DNA from: Salinisphaera hydrothermalis
GTDB lineage: Bacteria; Pseudomonadota; Gammaproteobacteria; Nevskiales; Salinisphaeraceae
Reading direction: 5' to 3' (one strand)
Assembly (NCBI RefSeq): GCF_040361195.1
Contig: NZ_APNE01000001.1
Length of the DNA stretch: 64,000 nucleotides
Made by a program: the position numbers and the translations under genes. Positions 52,242 through 61,029 of this stretch are shown piece by piece (the stretch's first letter is position 1; each line of letters starts with the position of its first letter). A model generated the notes under the pieces. It was not told the origin of the DNA and did no database searches. It saw only the letters and a list, made by a program, of their open reading frames with translations.

Positions 52242-53279
52242 TCAGGCGCCTTCGGGGCGCGCCTGCGTAAACGCGGCGACCTCGGCCATGCGCCGTGCAG
52301 CCGCGCCGCTGGCAATGGTCTCGCGGGCCAGGGTGACACCGGCTGCCAGGTTCGGGCATTGGCCCCCGACATAGAGCGCGGCCCCCGCGTTGAAGGCAAT
52401 AATATCCGCCGCCAGATCGAACTGGCCGGCAAAGGCTTTTTCGATCAGCGCCAGTGATTCGGCGGCGCTGCCCACACGCAAGGTGTCGAGCGAGCCGCGC
52501 TCCAGGCCGACGTCCTCGGGCGCGATCTTGTAGGTCACGACCAGACCGTCGCGCAGCTCGGCGACCTTGGTCGGCGCGTTGATCGACAGTTCGTCGAGCC
52601 CGTCCTCACCGTGCACGATCATCACATGCCGGCTGCCCAGCTTGCCGAGCACTTCCGCCAGCGGCGCACAGAGATGGCCGTTGAATACGCCCATGATCTG
52701 GTTCTTGGCGCCGGCCGGGTTGGTCAGCGGCCCGAGCAGGTTGAACAGCGTGCGGATGCCGAGCTCGCGGCGCACGCCCACGGCATGCTTCATGGCGCCG
52801 TGATGGGCCGGGGCGAACATGAAACCGACGCCGAGCTCGCGAATGCAGGCCGCGACTTCGTCGGCCGAGGTCTCGAGGTTCAGGCCGGCGGCTTCGAGCA
52901 GGTCGGCGCTACCGGACTTGCTCGAGACCGAGCGGTTGCCGTGCTTGGCCACGTGGCCGCCGGCCGCCGCCGTTACGAACGCCGCCGCGGTGGAGACGTT
53001 GAACAGGCCGGAGCCGTCGCCGCCGGTGCCGCAGGTATCGACCAGCGTTTCGGCGAGTTCGGCTTCGATGGGTACGTCGGTGGCCAGTTCACGCATGACC
53101 CCGGCGGCGGCGGCGATCTCGTCGATCGATTCGCCCTTCATCCGCAGGCCCATGAGAAACGCGCCGATCTGGGCCGGCGTCGCGCCGCCGGTCATGATCG
53201 TACGCATGGCAGCGGCCATGCGCACGGGGTCTAGATCGCGGCCGCGGGCGATATCGTCCAGTACAGCAGCGTCGATCAT
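52242..53279 (-). CDS. trpD: Anthranilate phosphoribosyltransferase
   Basis: This 345-residue enzyme has the PRPP-binding CGTGGDGSGLFNVSTA, KHGNRSVSSKSGSADLLEA and the metal-binding DE motif in HGEDGLDELS. It adds phosphoribose to anthranilate. It is monofunctional and separate from trpG, whose stop it overlaps (ATGA). Confidence 0.96.
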   Translation of the reverse strand: MIDAAVLDDIARGRDLDPVRMAAAMRTIMTGGATPAQIGAFLMGLRMKGESIDEIAAAAGVMRELATDVPIEAELAETLVDTCGTGGDGSGLFNVSTAAAFVTAAAGGHVAKHGNRSVSSKSGSADLLEAAGLNLETSADEVAACIRELGVGFMFAPAHHGAMKHAVGVRRELGIRTLFNLLGPLTNPAGAKNQIMGVFNGHLCAPLAEVLGKLGSRHVMIVHGEDGLDELSINAPTKVAELRDGLVVTYKIAPEDVGLERGSLDTLRVGSAAESLALIEKAFAGQFDLAADIIAFNAGAALYVGGQCPNLAAGVTLARETIASGAAARRMAEVAAFTQARPEGA

Positions 53280-53881
53280 ACGGCGTCGGTCTCGAGTTCG
53301 CCGCAGCGCTTGAGGAACGTGCGCAGCATTTCGTGGCCGTGATCCGACAGGATCGATTCGGGATGGAACTGCACGCCCTCGGCGCCAGTTGGCTTGTGGA
53401 TCAGCCCCATGATCTCGTCCATCTCGCCGTCTTCGGTCTCGGTCCAGGCCGTGATCTCGAAATCCGCCGGCAGGCCGTCGCGTGCCACGATCAGCGAGTG
53501 GTAGCGGGTCGCGGTGAGCGGATCGGCGAGGTTTTCGAACACGCCGCGCCCGGTATGGCGGATGCTCGAAGTCTTGCCGTGCATGACCTGGCGCGCGCGG
53601 GTCACGGTTGCGCCGAACGCCTGACCCAGCGCCTGATGGCCGAGGCAGACGCCGAAGATCGGCAGCCGATGCGCCATACGCTGGATCAGCTCGATCGAGA
53701 CGCCGGCATCTTCCGGGCCGCAGGGCCCGGGCGAGACGACCACGCCGGCCGGCTTGAGGCGCTCGATGTCCTCGACCGTGATCTCGTCGTTGCGCACGAC
53801 GTGCACCTCGGCCTCGAGCTCGCCGAGATACTGCACGAGGTTGTAGGTAAACGAATCGTAGTTGTCGAGCATCAGGATCAT
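53276..53881 (-). CDS. trpG: Anthranilate synthase component II (glutamine amidotransferase)
   Basis: The start is ATG 53881 (MILMLDNYDSFTYNLVQYL), coupled by ATGA to the trpE stop. The product (201 residues) is a class-I glutamine amidotransferase with SPGPCGPEDAG, the catalytic nucleophile Cys79 in GVCLGHQALGQAFG, and the catalytic His-x-Glu in QFHPESIL. It supplies ammonia to TrpE, and may also serve aminodeoxychorismate synthase. Confidence 0.95.
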   Translation of the reverse strand: MILMLDNYDSFTYNLVQYLGELEAEVHVVRNDEITVEDIERLKPAGVVVSPGPCGPEDAGVSIELIQRMAHRLPIFGVCLGHQALGQAFGATVTRARQVMHGKTSSIRHTGRGVFENLADPLTATRYHSLIVARDGLPADFEITAWTETEDGEMDEIMGLIHKPTGAEGVQFHPESILSDHGHEMLRTFLKRCGELETDAV

Positions 53882-55413
53882 GCCGAGCCCTCCGGTGCGC
53901 TGCCGATCGGTCGCCGGGTCGCCAGCCCCTGCTCGGCCAGGGCCGCGGCCTTCATGACCGCGCGCGCCTTGTTCATGGTTTCTTCCCACTCGGCGGTGGG
54001 TTGGCTGTCGGCGACGATGCCGCCGCCGGCCTGGACGTGGATTTCGCCGTTCTTGATCACCGCGGTGCGGATCGCGATCGCCAGATCCATGCTGCCGTTG
54101 CCGGCCAGATAGCCGACCGCGCCGCCGTATACACCGCGTTTGACCGGCTCGATCTCGTCGATGATCTCCATCGCCCGGATCTTGGGCGCGCCGGACAGCG
54201 TGCCGGCCGGGAACGCCGCGCGCAGCGCGTCCATCGGCGTCAGATCGTCGCGCAGCTTGCCGGTGACGTTCGACACGATATGCATGACGTGCGAATACCG
54301 CTCAATCGCCATGCGTTCGGTGAGCTTGACCGTGCCCGGCTGGCTGACGCGACCGACATCGTTGCGGCCGAGATCGATGAGCATCAGGTGCTCGGCGATC
54401 TCCTTCGGGTCTTCCAGCAGCTCCTCGGCCAACGCCTCGTCCTCGGCCGGCGTGATGCCGCGTTTGCGAGTGCCGGCGATCGGACGGACCGTTACCTCGC
54501 CGTCCATCGCGCGCACCAGAATCTCGGGCGAAGCGCCCACGACGTGGTGATCGCCGAAGTTGAAAAAGAACATGTACGGCGACGGGTTCAGGCTGCGCAG
54601 CGCCCGATACAACGACATCGGCTCGGCGTTGAATGGCGCCGACAGGCGCTGGCTCGGCACTACCTGCATGACGTCGCCGGCCTGGGTGTATTCGCGAATG
54701 CGGCGTACGGCATCCTCGTAGCCGGCCTGAGTCAGCCCGGAGACGAAACGGCCGTCGTCCATCTCCGGATCGATGGCCGGATTGTCGGCGCCGGTACGTG
54801 CCGCCGATGCCGGCAGGGGCGCCTCGAGCGCATCCAGAATGGTTTCCACCCGGGCCTGGACGCGGGCGCGGTCCTCGGCATCGCCTTCCAGATGATGGGC
54901 AACGACATAGAGCTTGCCCGACAGGTTGTCGAAGATCACCAGCTCTTCGGCCACCAGCAACAGAATATCCGGCAGATCCAGCGGATCGTCCTTGTCGTCG
55001 GCGCCGCCGGCCAGCCGCGGTTCGATATAGCGGATCGTGTCGTAGCCGAAGTAGCCGACCAGCCCGCCGGTCAGGCGCGGCAGCTCGGGCAGACGCGGCA
55101 GCGGCCGGGCGTCGTTGAAGGCCTGGATCCAGGCCAGCGGATCGTCGGTCTCAAGCGTTTCGATCACGCCGTCGTCGGTTTCGTGCACGAGCTGGCGCCC
55201 GCGCACGCGGATACGCTCGCTGGCCGGCAGGCCGATGATGGAATAACGACCCCAGCGCTCGCCGCCCTGCACCGATTCCAGCAGGAACGAGTAGGGCGCG
55301 TCGGCGACTTTCAGATAAGTCGACAGCGGGGTATCGAGGTCGGCCAGCGCCTCGACCACCAGCGGTTCACGCCGGGCGAGTAGCGAGGCCTCGTAGGAGA
55401 CGGATTCGGACAT
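53878..55413 (-). CDS. trpE: Anthranilate synthase component I
   Basis: This 511-residue chorismate-utilising enzyme has the N-terminal tryptophan-feedback region with LLESVQGGERWGRYS (LLES motif). The catalytic C-terminal half contains PSPYMFFFNFGDHHVVGASPE, RPIAGTRKRG, DLGRNDVGRV and PAGTLSGAPKIRAMEIIDE. It is the first gene of the trp operon. Its 714-base upstream gap carries a repeat element. I found no Trp-rich leader peptide or obvious attenuator, so feedback inhibition is the visible control. Confidence 0.96.
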   Translation of the reverse strand: MSESVSYEASLLARREPLVVEALADLDTPLSTYLKVADAPYSFLLESVQGGERWGRYSIIGLPASERIRVRGRQLVHETDDGVIETLETDDPLAWIQAFNDARPLPRLPELPRLTGGLVGYFGYDTIRYIEPRLAGGADDKDDPLDLPDILLLVAEELVIFDNLSGKLYVVAHHLEGDAEDRARVQARVETILDALEAPLPASAARTGADNPAIDPEMDDGRFVSGLTQAGYEDAVRRIREYTQAGDVMQVVPSQRLSAPFNAEPMSLYRALRSLNPSPYMFFFNFGDHHVVGASPEILVRAMDGEVTVRPIAGTRKRGITPAEDEALAEELLEDPKEIAEHLMLIDLGRNDVGRVSQPGTVKLTERMAIERYSHVMHIVSNVTGKLRDDLTPMDALRAAFPAGTLSGAPKIRAMEIIDEIEPVKRGVYGGAVGYLAGNGSMDLAIAIRTAVIKNGEIHVQAGGGIVADSQPTAEWEETMNKARAVMKAAALAEQGLATRRPIGSAPEGSA

Positions 55414-56127
55414 AGTGCATCAATCGATCGGAAGAAAACGAACGGGGCGGCGACGCGCACCGCGACAACTGCAGGGAATCAACCCCGCCAGCGCTGCCAT
55501 CGCCATCGCCATGCCGCGTCGAAAGCGCGACTGGCGGCATTTTTGGATCGATTCGAATGCATGTCAGTGATCGTGTGTATCGACGTTTGGGCCGTCAATC
55601 TTGGCTACGGCCTGTTGCCGTTTCGTACGAGACCGCGCCAAGCGCTGTATTGCCGCAAAACAGCGCTTGTCCCTTCGGGTTGGGCCTCACGAAACGGCAA
55701 CAGGCCCTAATGCTGACTGATATTTCCCGGCTTGCCAAATATCGGTCTGTTCCCGCGAACGCAGCAGCCAACTGGCGATGGTCGGTTCCTGTGCCTGGCG
55801 CCGTATGCCGCAAGCCGCGATCGCTTCGGCGCAAACGTGCGCGTGTTCGTAAATCAAGCCGTCGGACGATGTTCTCATGTTGTGGTAATACTAAAGTCAG
55901 ATGGAATATCAAATGAAAAAGGCGGATCAATGATCGTGACCACAACGCTGGGGTACCCGTCCCCGAGGGATACATAAGAAAGACAGGTTCAGCGCCTGGC
56001 TGTGACGCCCTTCGCGCTGTTTTAAAGGCTGGGCATTGCAGCGGCGCCATCGCCGTGCCAACGCGATCGATCGACTTCCACACCGCCGGCGGCATGGGTC
56101 GAATTTGTCGCTATTCGAGGTTCGTTC
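55414..56127. other. Divergent intergenic region between trpE and the ABC operon
   Basis: The region must hold the promoters for trpE (minus) and the importer operon (plus). It contains the 104-bp element at 55606-55709 and no credible gene; the open frame 55557-55916 runs through that element. AT-rich sequence around 55880-55920 could hold the plus-strand promoter, but the boxes are weak. Confidence 0.5.
55606..55709. repeat. Inverted-terminus element, copy 4 (104 bp)
   Basis: The left end TACGGCCTGTTGCCGTTTCGT (55606-55626) and the complement of the right end (55689-55709) agree at 20 of 21 bases. The inside has a perfect 9-bp hairpin AAGCGCTGT / ACAGCGCTT and, on the opposite strand, the GCCCAACCCGAAGGGACAAG and GCGCTTGGCGCGG blocks of copies 2 and 3. 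It is therefore an inverted, internally deleted member of the family. It lies in a divergent promoter region. Confidence 0.75.
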
Positions 56128-57315
56128 ATGGCAGTCGTCAAGCTCGAAAATGTCTGCAAGTACTTCGGCAGCACCCCGGCTGTACTCGACTTCAATCTCG
56201 AATCGCATGAGGGGGAATTCGTGGTGCTGGTCGGGCCGTCGGGCTGCGGTAAGTCCACCACGCTGCGGATGATCGCGGGTCTGGAGGATATCGACAGCGG
56301 TACGCTGAGTTTCGACGGGCAGCCGATGCAGGAGGTGCCCGTTCAGGACCGTGAAATCGCGATGGTCTTCCAGAGTTACGCGCTCTATCCCCACCGCAAC
56401 GTATTCGAGAATCTGGCGTTCGCGCTCAAGCTCCGTCGTTTCCCGAAATCCGAAATCGAACGGCGGGTCCGCGATGCGGCGCGCACGCTGGATATCGAGC
56501 CGCTGCTGGGGCGCAAACCACGCGAGCTATCGGGGGGTCAGCGCCAGAGAGTCGCGCTGGGTCGGGCAATCGTGCGTGAACCGGCCGTCTTTCTCATGGA
56601 CGAGCCGTTATCGAATCTCGACGCCAAGCTGCGCGTGAGCATGCGTGCGGAGATCGCCAAACTGCACCGTCGCATCGGCGTGACGACGTTCTACGTCACG
56701 CACGATCAGGTCGAGGCGATGACCATGGGCGATCGCATCGTAGTCATGAACGGTGGTGTGATTCAGCAGATCGCAACGCCGCTGACGCTATACGACGAAC
56801 CGGTCAACAGCTATGTCGCCGGGTTCATCGGCAATCCGCCGATGAACTTCCTGTCCGGCGAAATCGGCGAACAGGGCGCGTTGATTCATGGGCCCGGATT
56901 CGAATTCCGGCCCGAACCTTCACTGCGGCAACAGCTGGCTCGGCAAAACCGCCGGGACGTAATGATCGGATTTCGCCCGGAACACTTGAAGCCGCAGCCG
57001 GCCGCTGCGCATTCCACGATGGGGACGGTACGGGGCGCCATCGAATTGGTCGAGCAGATGGGCTCGACAACCGATATCCGATTCGTGGTCGATGGCCATG
57101 CGCTCATTGCCGAATTGCCGCGAGATCAGACGCTTGTGGCCAAGCAACCGATCGAGCTGGCGCTATTGGCGGGCCATCTTCACGTATTCGATAGCGAAAC
57201 CGGCAAACGTCTCAATGCCGCGACTTCCAAAAACCCGGCCGACTCGGTCCGCTCGGGCGCGCCGACCGGCGCGGTGAGGTCGGGTTTATCTGCTGCGTCC
57301 GGTCGGCCCGGTTGA
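56128..57315 (+). CDS. ABC importer ATPase (UgpC/MalK type)
   Basis: This 395-residue protein has Walker A GPSGCGKST (36-44), signature LSGGQRQRVALGRA (134-147), Walker B VFLMDEPLSNLDAKLR and the D-loop. A C-terminal TOBE/regulatory domain (about 240-370) is typical of CUT1 sugar, polyol and glycerol-3-phosphate importers. The last 25 residues are low-complexity. It is the first gene of an operon with a Tat-exported binding protein and two permeases. The substrate is not evident; the following catabolic operon suggests a polyol or a hydroxylated acid. Confidence 0.9.
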   Translation: MAVVKLENVCKYFGSTPAVLDFNLESHEGEFVVLVGPSGCGKSTTLRMIAGLEDIDSGTLSFDGQPMQEVPVQDREIAMVFQSYALYPHRNVFENLAFALKLRRFPKSEIERRVRDAARTLDIEPLLGRKPRELSGGQRQRVALGRAIVREPAVFLMDEPLSNLDAKLRVSMRAEIAKLHRRIGVTTFYVTHDQVEAMTMGDRIVVMNGGVIQQIATPLTLYDEPVNSYVAGFIGNPPMNFLSGEIGEQGALIHGPGFEFRPEPSLRQQLARQNRRDVMIGFRPEHLKPQPAAAHSTMGTVRGAIELVEQMGSTTDIRFVVDGHALIAELPRDQTLVAKQPIELALLAGHLHVFDSETGKRLNAATSKNPADSVRSGAPTGAVRSGLSAASGRPG

Positions 57316-57388
57316 GTTGTCGGCTGCCAGGTATGTGTCTGTGACCGGGCTCGACCCGGCCGGAATCTGGAACAACGAGGAGAAGGCG

Positions 57389-58966
57389 ATGAAAAACGGA
57401 ACAAGAGCCGGAATGTGGACCAGGCGTCGTGTTGTTCAGGGCGGCCTCGCCGGTATCGGCGCACTGGCGCTGGCGCCGATGGTTCTCCCGAAGTATGCCG
57501 CAGCAGCCACGATGCCCGATCCGGACAAGATCCTGGATACGATCAAACCCGGCAACTACGTGCCGAAGAAATATCTCGAGCAGTTCGGCCTGGGGCCGGA
57601 TTCGGTGCTATGGGACCCCAAGAAAGACTGGATCCGGACTGCCGACTGGGAGTCGATTCGCTCCCGATTCGCCGGCCAGACCGTACGTTTCGCCGTGGGC
57701 GCCGCGGATGCGGATTCGGTGCAGGCGACGTTGAAGCCGTTCAAGCAGTTGTCCGGCATCGATGTCGAAGTCATCTCGATTCCGGATGCGTCGTTCTACA
57801 CCAAGGCGGTATCCGCTTTTGTGTCCGGCTCCGCCCGGTTCGACGCGCTGGAATATTTCTCGCCGTGGCTGGGCGATTTCAGCGCGCCCGGCTTTCTGCA
57901 TGAACTGGGTGACTACGTCGACAAGTACAAGCTGCCGTACCAGGATTTTGCCGATACCTATTGGCAGAACTACGCGCTGTATTCCGACAAGGGGGTGTTC
58001 GGTATTCCCTACGACTGCGACTTCAAGATGTTCATGGTCCGGAACAAGCAGTTCAAACAATACGTCGGACACGCAGCGTCGCCCAAGGATACGGTCAAGA
58101 CCTGGGATGACGTGGTGCATTTCGCCAAGACGCTCAATAAGCCCGATGCCCATATGCACGGCATCGGTTATATGGGCGGACGCGGATTCTGGAGCACCTA
58201 TACCTGGGAGCATATTGCAGCCCAGTACGGGCTCGATCTGCTGGATTCCGACTGGAAACCGAAGATCGTTAGCGACGCCGGTATCAAGGCGGTCGAAATT
58301 CTCGTAGAACTCAAGAAATACGCGCCGCAAGGCATCGAGAATTGGGGCTGGGCGGACGATCGCTCGGCATGGCTCGGTGGGCAGCTGGCCATGAACATGG
58401 CTTGGCAGGATCAAGCCAATCAAGCCACGCGACCGGACCAGTCGCGTATTTCCGGCGACGAGCCCGTCGCGCTGTACGAGCCCCGGGGTACGGGGCCGGA
58501 TGCACGGTTTGCCCCCCCGAACCTCGCCGGGTCGACCGCTTCTATTGCAGCCAACGCCCGTAATCCGGAGGCCGCGTTCGTGATGCTGGCGTTCTTCACC
58601 ACGGCATCGCTGCAAGCCATGAACGGTGCATCGGCCAACGGTGTCGCGCCGGGCTTCATGTCGGTGATCGAAAACGAGAACTTCCAGAAGATCATGCCGC
58701 CTTCCAAGATCTGGGGAGAGTCGTTGCCCTACGCCTGGGCCGAGCCACGTATCCCGGGCATGTACCAGCTGGAAACCACGCTGGGTCTTGAGTTGAACAA
58801 GGTGATCGCGGGCGATGCCAAGCCGAAGGAGGCATTGCAGGCCGCCTCCAAGCGGTGGGAAGAGATTCTGCGGCGCAAGGGCTTCTATGGATCCAAACCG
58901 CCGGTCGACTACAGCGTCATCCATGACCGGATGTGGTTGGGGCGCGGCAAGAAAGCGCTGGTCTAG
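57389..58966 (+). CDS. Solute-binding protein with Tat signal
   Basis: The start at ATG 57389 (MKNGTRAGMWTRRRVVQGG), with GAGGAGAAG before it, gives a twin-arginine signal ahead of a hydrophobic stretch ending near AAAA. Export is thus probably of a folded, perhaps cofactor- or metal-containing, protein. The body (525 residues total, longer than the usual 420-440) is an extracellular family-1 binding protein (FDALEYFSPWLGDF; GVFGIPYDCDFKMFMVRNKQF). It serves the UgpC-type importer encoded around it. Confidence 0.85.
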   Translation: MKNGTRAGMWTRRRVVQGGLAGIGALALAPMVLPKYAAAATMPDPDKILDTIKPGNYVPKKYLEQFGLGPDSVLWDPKKDWIRTADWESIRSRFAGQTVRFAVGAADADSVQATLKPFKQLSGIDVEVISIPDASFYTKAVSAFVSGSARFDALEYFSPWLGDFSAPGFLHELGDYVDKYKLPYQDFADTYWQNYALYSDKGVFGIPYDCDFKMFMVRNKQFKQYVGHAASPKDTVKTWDDVVHFAKTLNKPDAHMHGIGYMGGRGFWSTYTWEHIAAQYGLDLLDSDWKPKIVSDAGIKAVEILVELKKYAPQGIENWGWADDRSAWLGGQLAMNMAWQDQANQATRPDQSRISGDEPVALYEPRGTGPDARFAPPNLAGSTASIAANARNPEAAFVMLAFFTTASLQAMNGASANGVAPGFMSVIENENFQKIMPPSKIWGESLPYAWAEPRIPGMYQLETTLGLELNKVIAGDAKPKEALQAASKRWEEILRRKGFYGSKPPVDYSVIHDRMWLGRGKKALV

Positions 58967-58968
58967 AG

Positions 58969-59907
58969 ATGGCGTCTTCAGCGCCGGTATCGACGGCTTC
59001 ATTGCAGACCGCCCGCGCCGCCGCTCGGCGACGCGGGCATGATCCGCGCTGGCTGCCCTATGCGCTGGTCGCCCCGGCCGTGGTCTATCTGCTCGGCATC
59101 ACGCTGTATCCCTTCATCTACGCGCTCTACAAGAGCTTCTACCAGTCGTCGTTCACCATGCCCGGCATGGATACGTTTGTCGGTTTCGGGAACTACGTGG
59201 ATCTTTTCCGGAACGGCGACTTCCTGGCGAGCGTGATCAATACGATCATCATTTCGGGGTCGTCGGTGCTCGCCGAATTCGTGCTGGCGCTGGGGCTTGC
59301 AGCCTTGGTTTATCGCGATCCGTGGGTGAAGGGCTGGCGGATGATGTTCCTCGCGCCGATGCTGTTCATGCCCTCGGCCGTGTCGTTCATGTGGAAGCTA
59401 TTGTTCGTGCCCGGTGCCAGCGTGGTCAACGATCTCATGGGCAGTACCGGCATATTGCCCTCCGCGCTGAACTGGGTGGGCAATCCGACGCTGGCGCGGT
59501 TATCACTGGTCGTCACCGACGTCTGGGAATGGACCCCGTTTCTGTTTCTCATCTTCGTCGGCGCCCTGCAGGCACAGAACACCGACCTCGAAGAGGCCGC
59601 GAAGGTGGACGGGGCGCGCAGCTGGCAGGTGTTCTGGCAGGTGAGCCTGCCGTTGCTGCGGCCGATCATCGCGATCGCGCTCGTGCTGCGCGGGATCGAT
59701 GCCGTGACGATGTTCACCAAGGTGTACGTCATGACCCAGGGCGCCCCGGCTGGCGACACCGAAACCGTGAGCTATTTCATCTATCGGGTGGGATTCAACC
59801 AGTTCGATATCGGTACCGCGGCGGCTGCTTCGGTTCTGGTACTGATCGTTACGATCGGTATCGCGCAGTATGCCGTCAGCCGCTACTTCCGGCCGGCCAT
59901 GGAGTAG
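58969..59907 (+). CDS. ABC importer permease 1 (MalF/UgpA type)
   Basis: This 312-residue permease begins 2 bases after the binding-protein stop (TAGAG-ATG). It has six hydrophobic segments and the EAA loop EEAAKVDGARSWQVFWQVSLPLLRP (about 205-229) that contacts the ATPase. It pairs with the permease at 59911. Confidence 0.9.
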   Translation: MASSAPVSTASLQTARAAARRRGHDPRWLPYALVAPAVVYLLGITLYPFIYALYKSFYQSSFTMPGMDTFVGFGNYVDLFRNGDFLASVINTIIISGSSVLAEFVLALGLAALVYRDPWVKGWRMMFLAPMLFMPSAVSFMWKLLFVPGASVVNDLMGSTGILPSALNWVGNPTLARLSLVVTDVWEWTPFLFLIFVGALQAQNTDLEEAAKVDGARSWQVFWQVSLPLLRPIIAIALVLRGIDAVTMFTKVYVMTQGAPAGDTETVSYFIYRVGFNQFDIGTAAAASVLVLIVTIGIAQYAVSRYFRPAME

Positions 59908-59910
59908 ACA

Positions 59911-60756
59911 ATGGCTTCATCTCGTCGTCTGTCGCAGCGTTCGAGCCGTGTGGGCCGCTATTTGCTGCTGCTGTGCTGGGGTTTCTTCTGCATCCTGCCG
60001 ATTGTTTGGCTGGTAACGATCAGTCTGCGCGGGCGAACCGAGACGATGGTCAACCCGCCGATTTACTGGCCGCATTTCACGCTGGATGCCTGGCGCGACA
60101 CTTTCGACAACTGGCCCATGTGGGCTTATCTACGGAATACCTTCATCGCCGCGATCGGCAGCGTCCTGGTCGATCTCGTGCTCGCGATTCCCGCGGCGTA
60201 CAGCCTCGCGAGGTTTCAATACCGGGGTCGGGATCAGATCGGATTCTATATTCTCAGCACACGCATGATCGTCCCGGCGGCCGTCGCTCTGCCTATATAC
60301 ATCCTGTTCAAGCACGTACAGCTGCTGGATAGCCCGGTCGCGCTCATGCTGATCTATGCCGCGATCAATCTGTCGATCGTGACCTGGGTCATTCGCAGCT
60401 ACATGATCGAGGTCCCGCGGGAGATCGAAGAAGCGGCCCGCGTCGACGGGGCCCGTTCCATCGGCATTCTGCTGCGGATCACCCTGCCATTGTCCATATC
60501 CGGCGTGGTGACGGCGTCCATTCTGGCGCTCATATTCGCGGTCAACGAATTCCTGTTCACGCTCTTGATCTCGTACACGGATAGCGCCCAGACGCTGTCG
60601 GTCGGTCTGGCCATGTTTACCGGCGGGTCGAAAGGGATCATCTACAACGATATCGCCGTGGTGGCGCTGGTGACGTTCGTACCGATGTTCATTCTTACGC
60701 TGCTGATTCAGCGGCATTTGTCGCGAGGCCTGACCATGGGCGCGCTCAAGAACTGA
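59911..60756 (+). CDS. ABC importer permease 2 (MalG/UgpE type)
   Basis: This 281-residue permease has six hydrophobic segments and the EAA loop EEAARVDGARSIGILLRITLPLS (about 171-193). Its first 20 residues are basic and Ser-rich. It completes a CUT1-type importer of ATPase, Tat-signal binding protein and two permeases. The gene ends before a 273-base gap that carries a candidate promoter for the next operon. Confidence 0.9.
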   Translation: MASSRRLSQRSSRVGRYLLLLCWGFFCILPIVWLVTISLRGRTETMVNPPIYWPHFTLDAWRDTFDNWPMWAYLRNTFIAAIGSVLVDLVLAIPAAYSLARFQYRGRDQIGFYILSTRMIVPAAVALPIYILFKHVQLLDSPVALMLIYAAINLSIVTWVIRSYMIEVPREIEEAARVDGARSIGILLRITLPLSISGVVTASILALIFAVNEFLFTLLISYTDSAQTLSVGLAMFTGGSKGIIYNDIAVVALVTFVPMFILTLLIQRHLSRGLTMGALKN

Positions 60757-60849
60757 ATCGATCGGCCCGATACGGTCGGCCGCGGTCGAGCCGGCTTCCA
60801 GCGCTTGGCACACCGTCGACACCGGCGCGCCGGGTGTTTCCCAAAACAG

Positions 60850-60878
60850 TTGACAGTGTAAACAGTGGCGAAGATACT
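60850..60878 (+). promoter_or_regulatory. Candidate sigma70 promoter of the COG4091/E1 operon
   Basis: A perfect TTGACA (60850-60855) and GATACT (60873-60878) are 17 bases apart. ACAGT occurs three times around the -35 box (60846, 60853, 60862). The next gene begins at 61030. Confidence 0.6.
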
Positions 60879-60881
60879 TAA

Positions 60882-60896
60882 GATAATCGAATTATC
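60882..60896. promoter_or_regulatory. GATAAT-CGA-ATTATC palindrome over the start point
   Basis: Perfect 6-bp arms flank a 3-base centre, beginning 3 bases after the -10 box. The position over the transcription start is classic for a repressor operator; no regulator gene is in view. Confidence 0.5.
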
Positions 60897-61029
60897 AAAA
60901 GTAAAACTAGTGAGCTGAAAGGGCTCGTCGCTTGTGCGGTTTCGAAGGCAAAGCGATATCCGTTCCTCAGAGCGCTAGCCGAGACATCGTGTTCCGCGCG
61001 GCGGTCGGTGGTTCTTCAGGAGTACGTCA

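Noticed and set aside
55414..55560. Possible trp leader peptide or attenuator before trpE
   Set aside because: The short minus-strand frames here contain no Trp codons in tandem, and no terminator/antiterminator pair was evident.
55557..55916. 119-codon frame upstream of the UgpC-type gene
   Set aside because: It runs through the 104-bp repeat element and has no start signal or family match.
60757..60849. Terminator after the second CUT1 permease
   Set aside because: GC-rich short inverted stretches are present but none is followed by a T-run, so no terminator is claimed.
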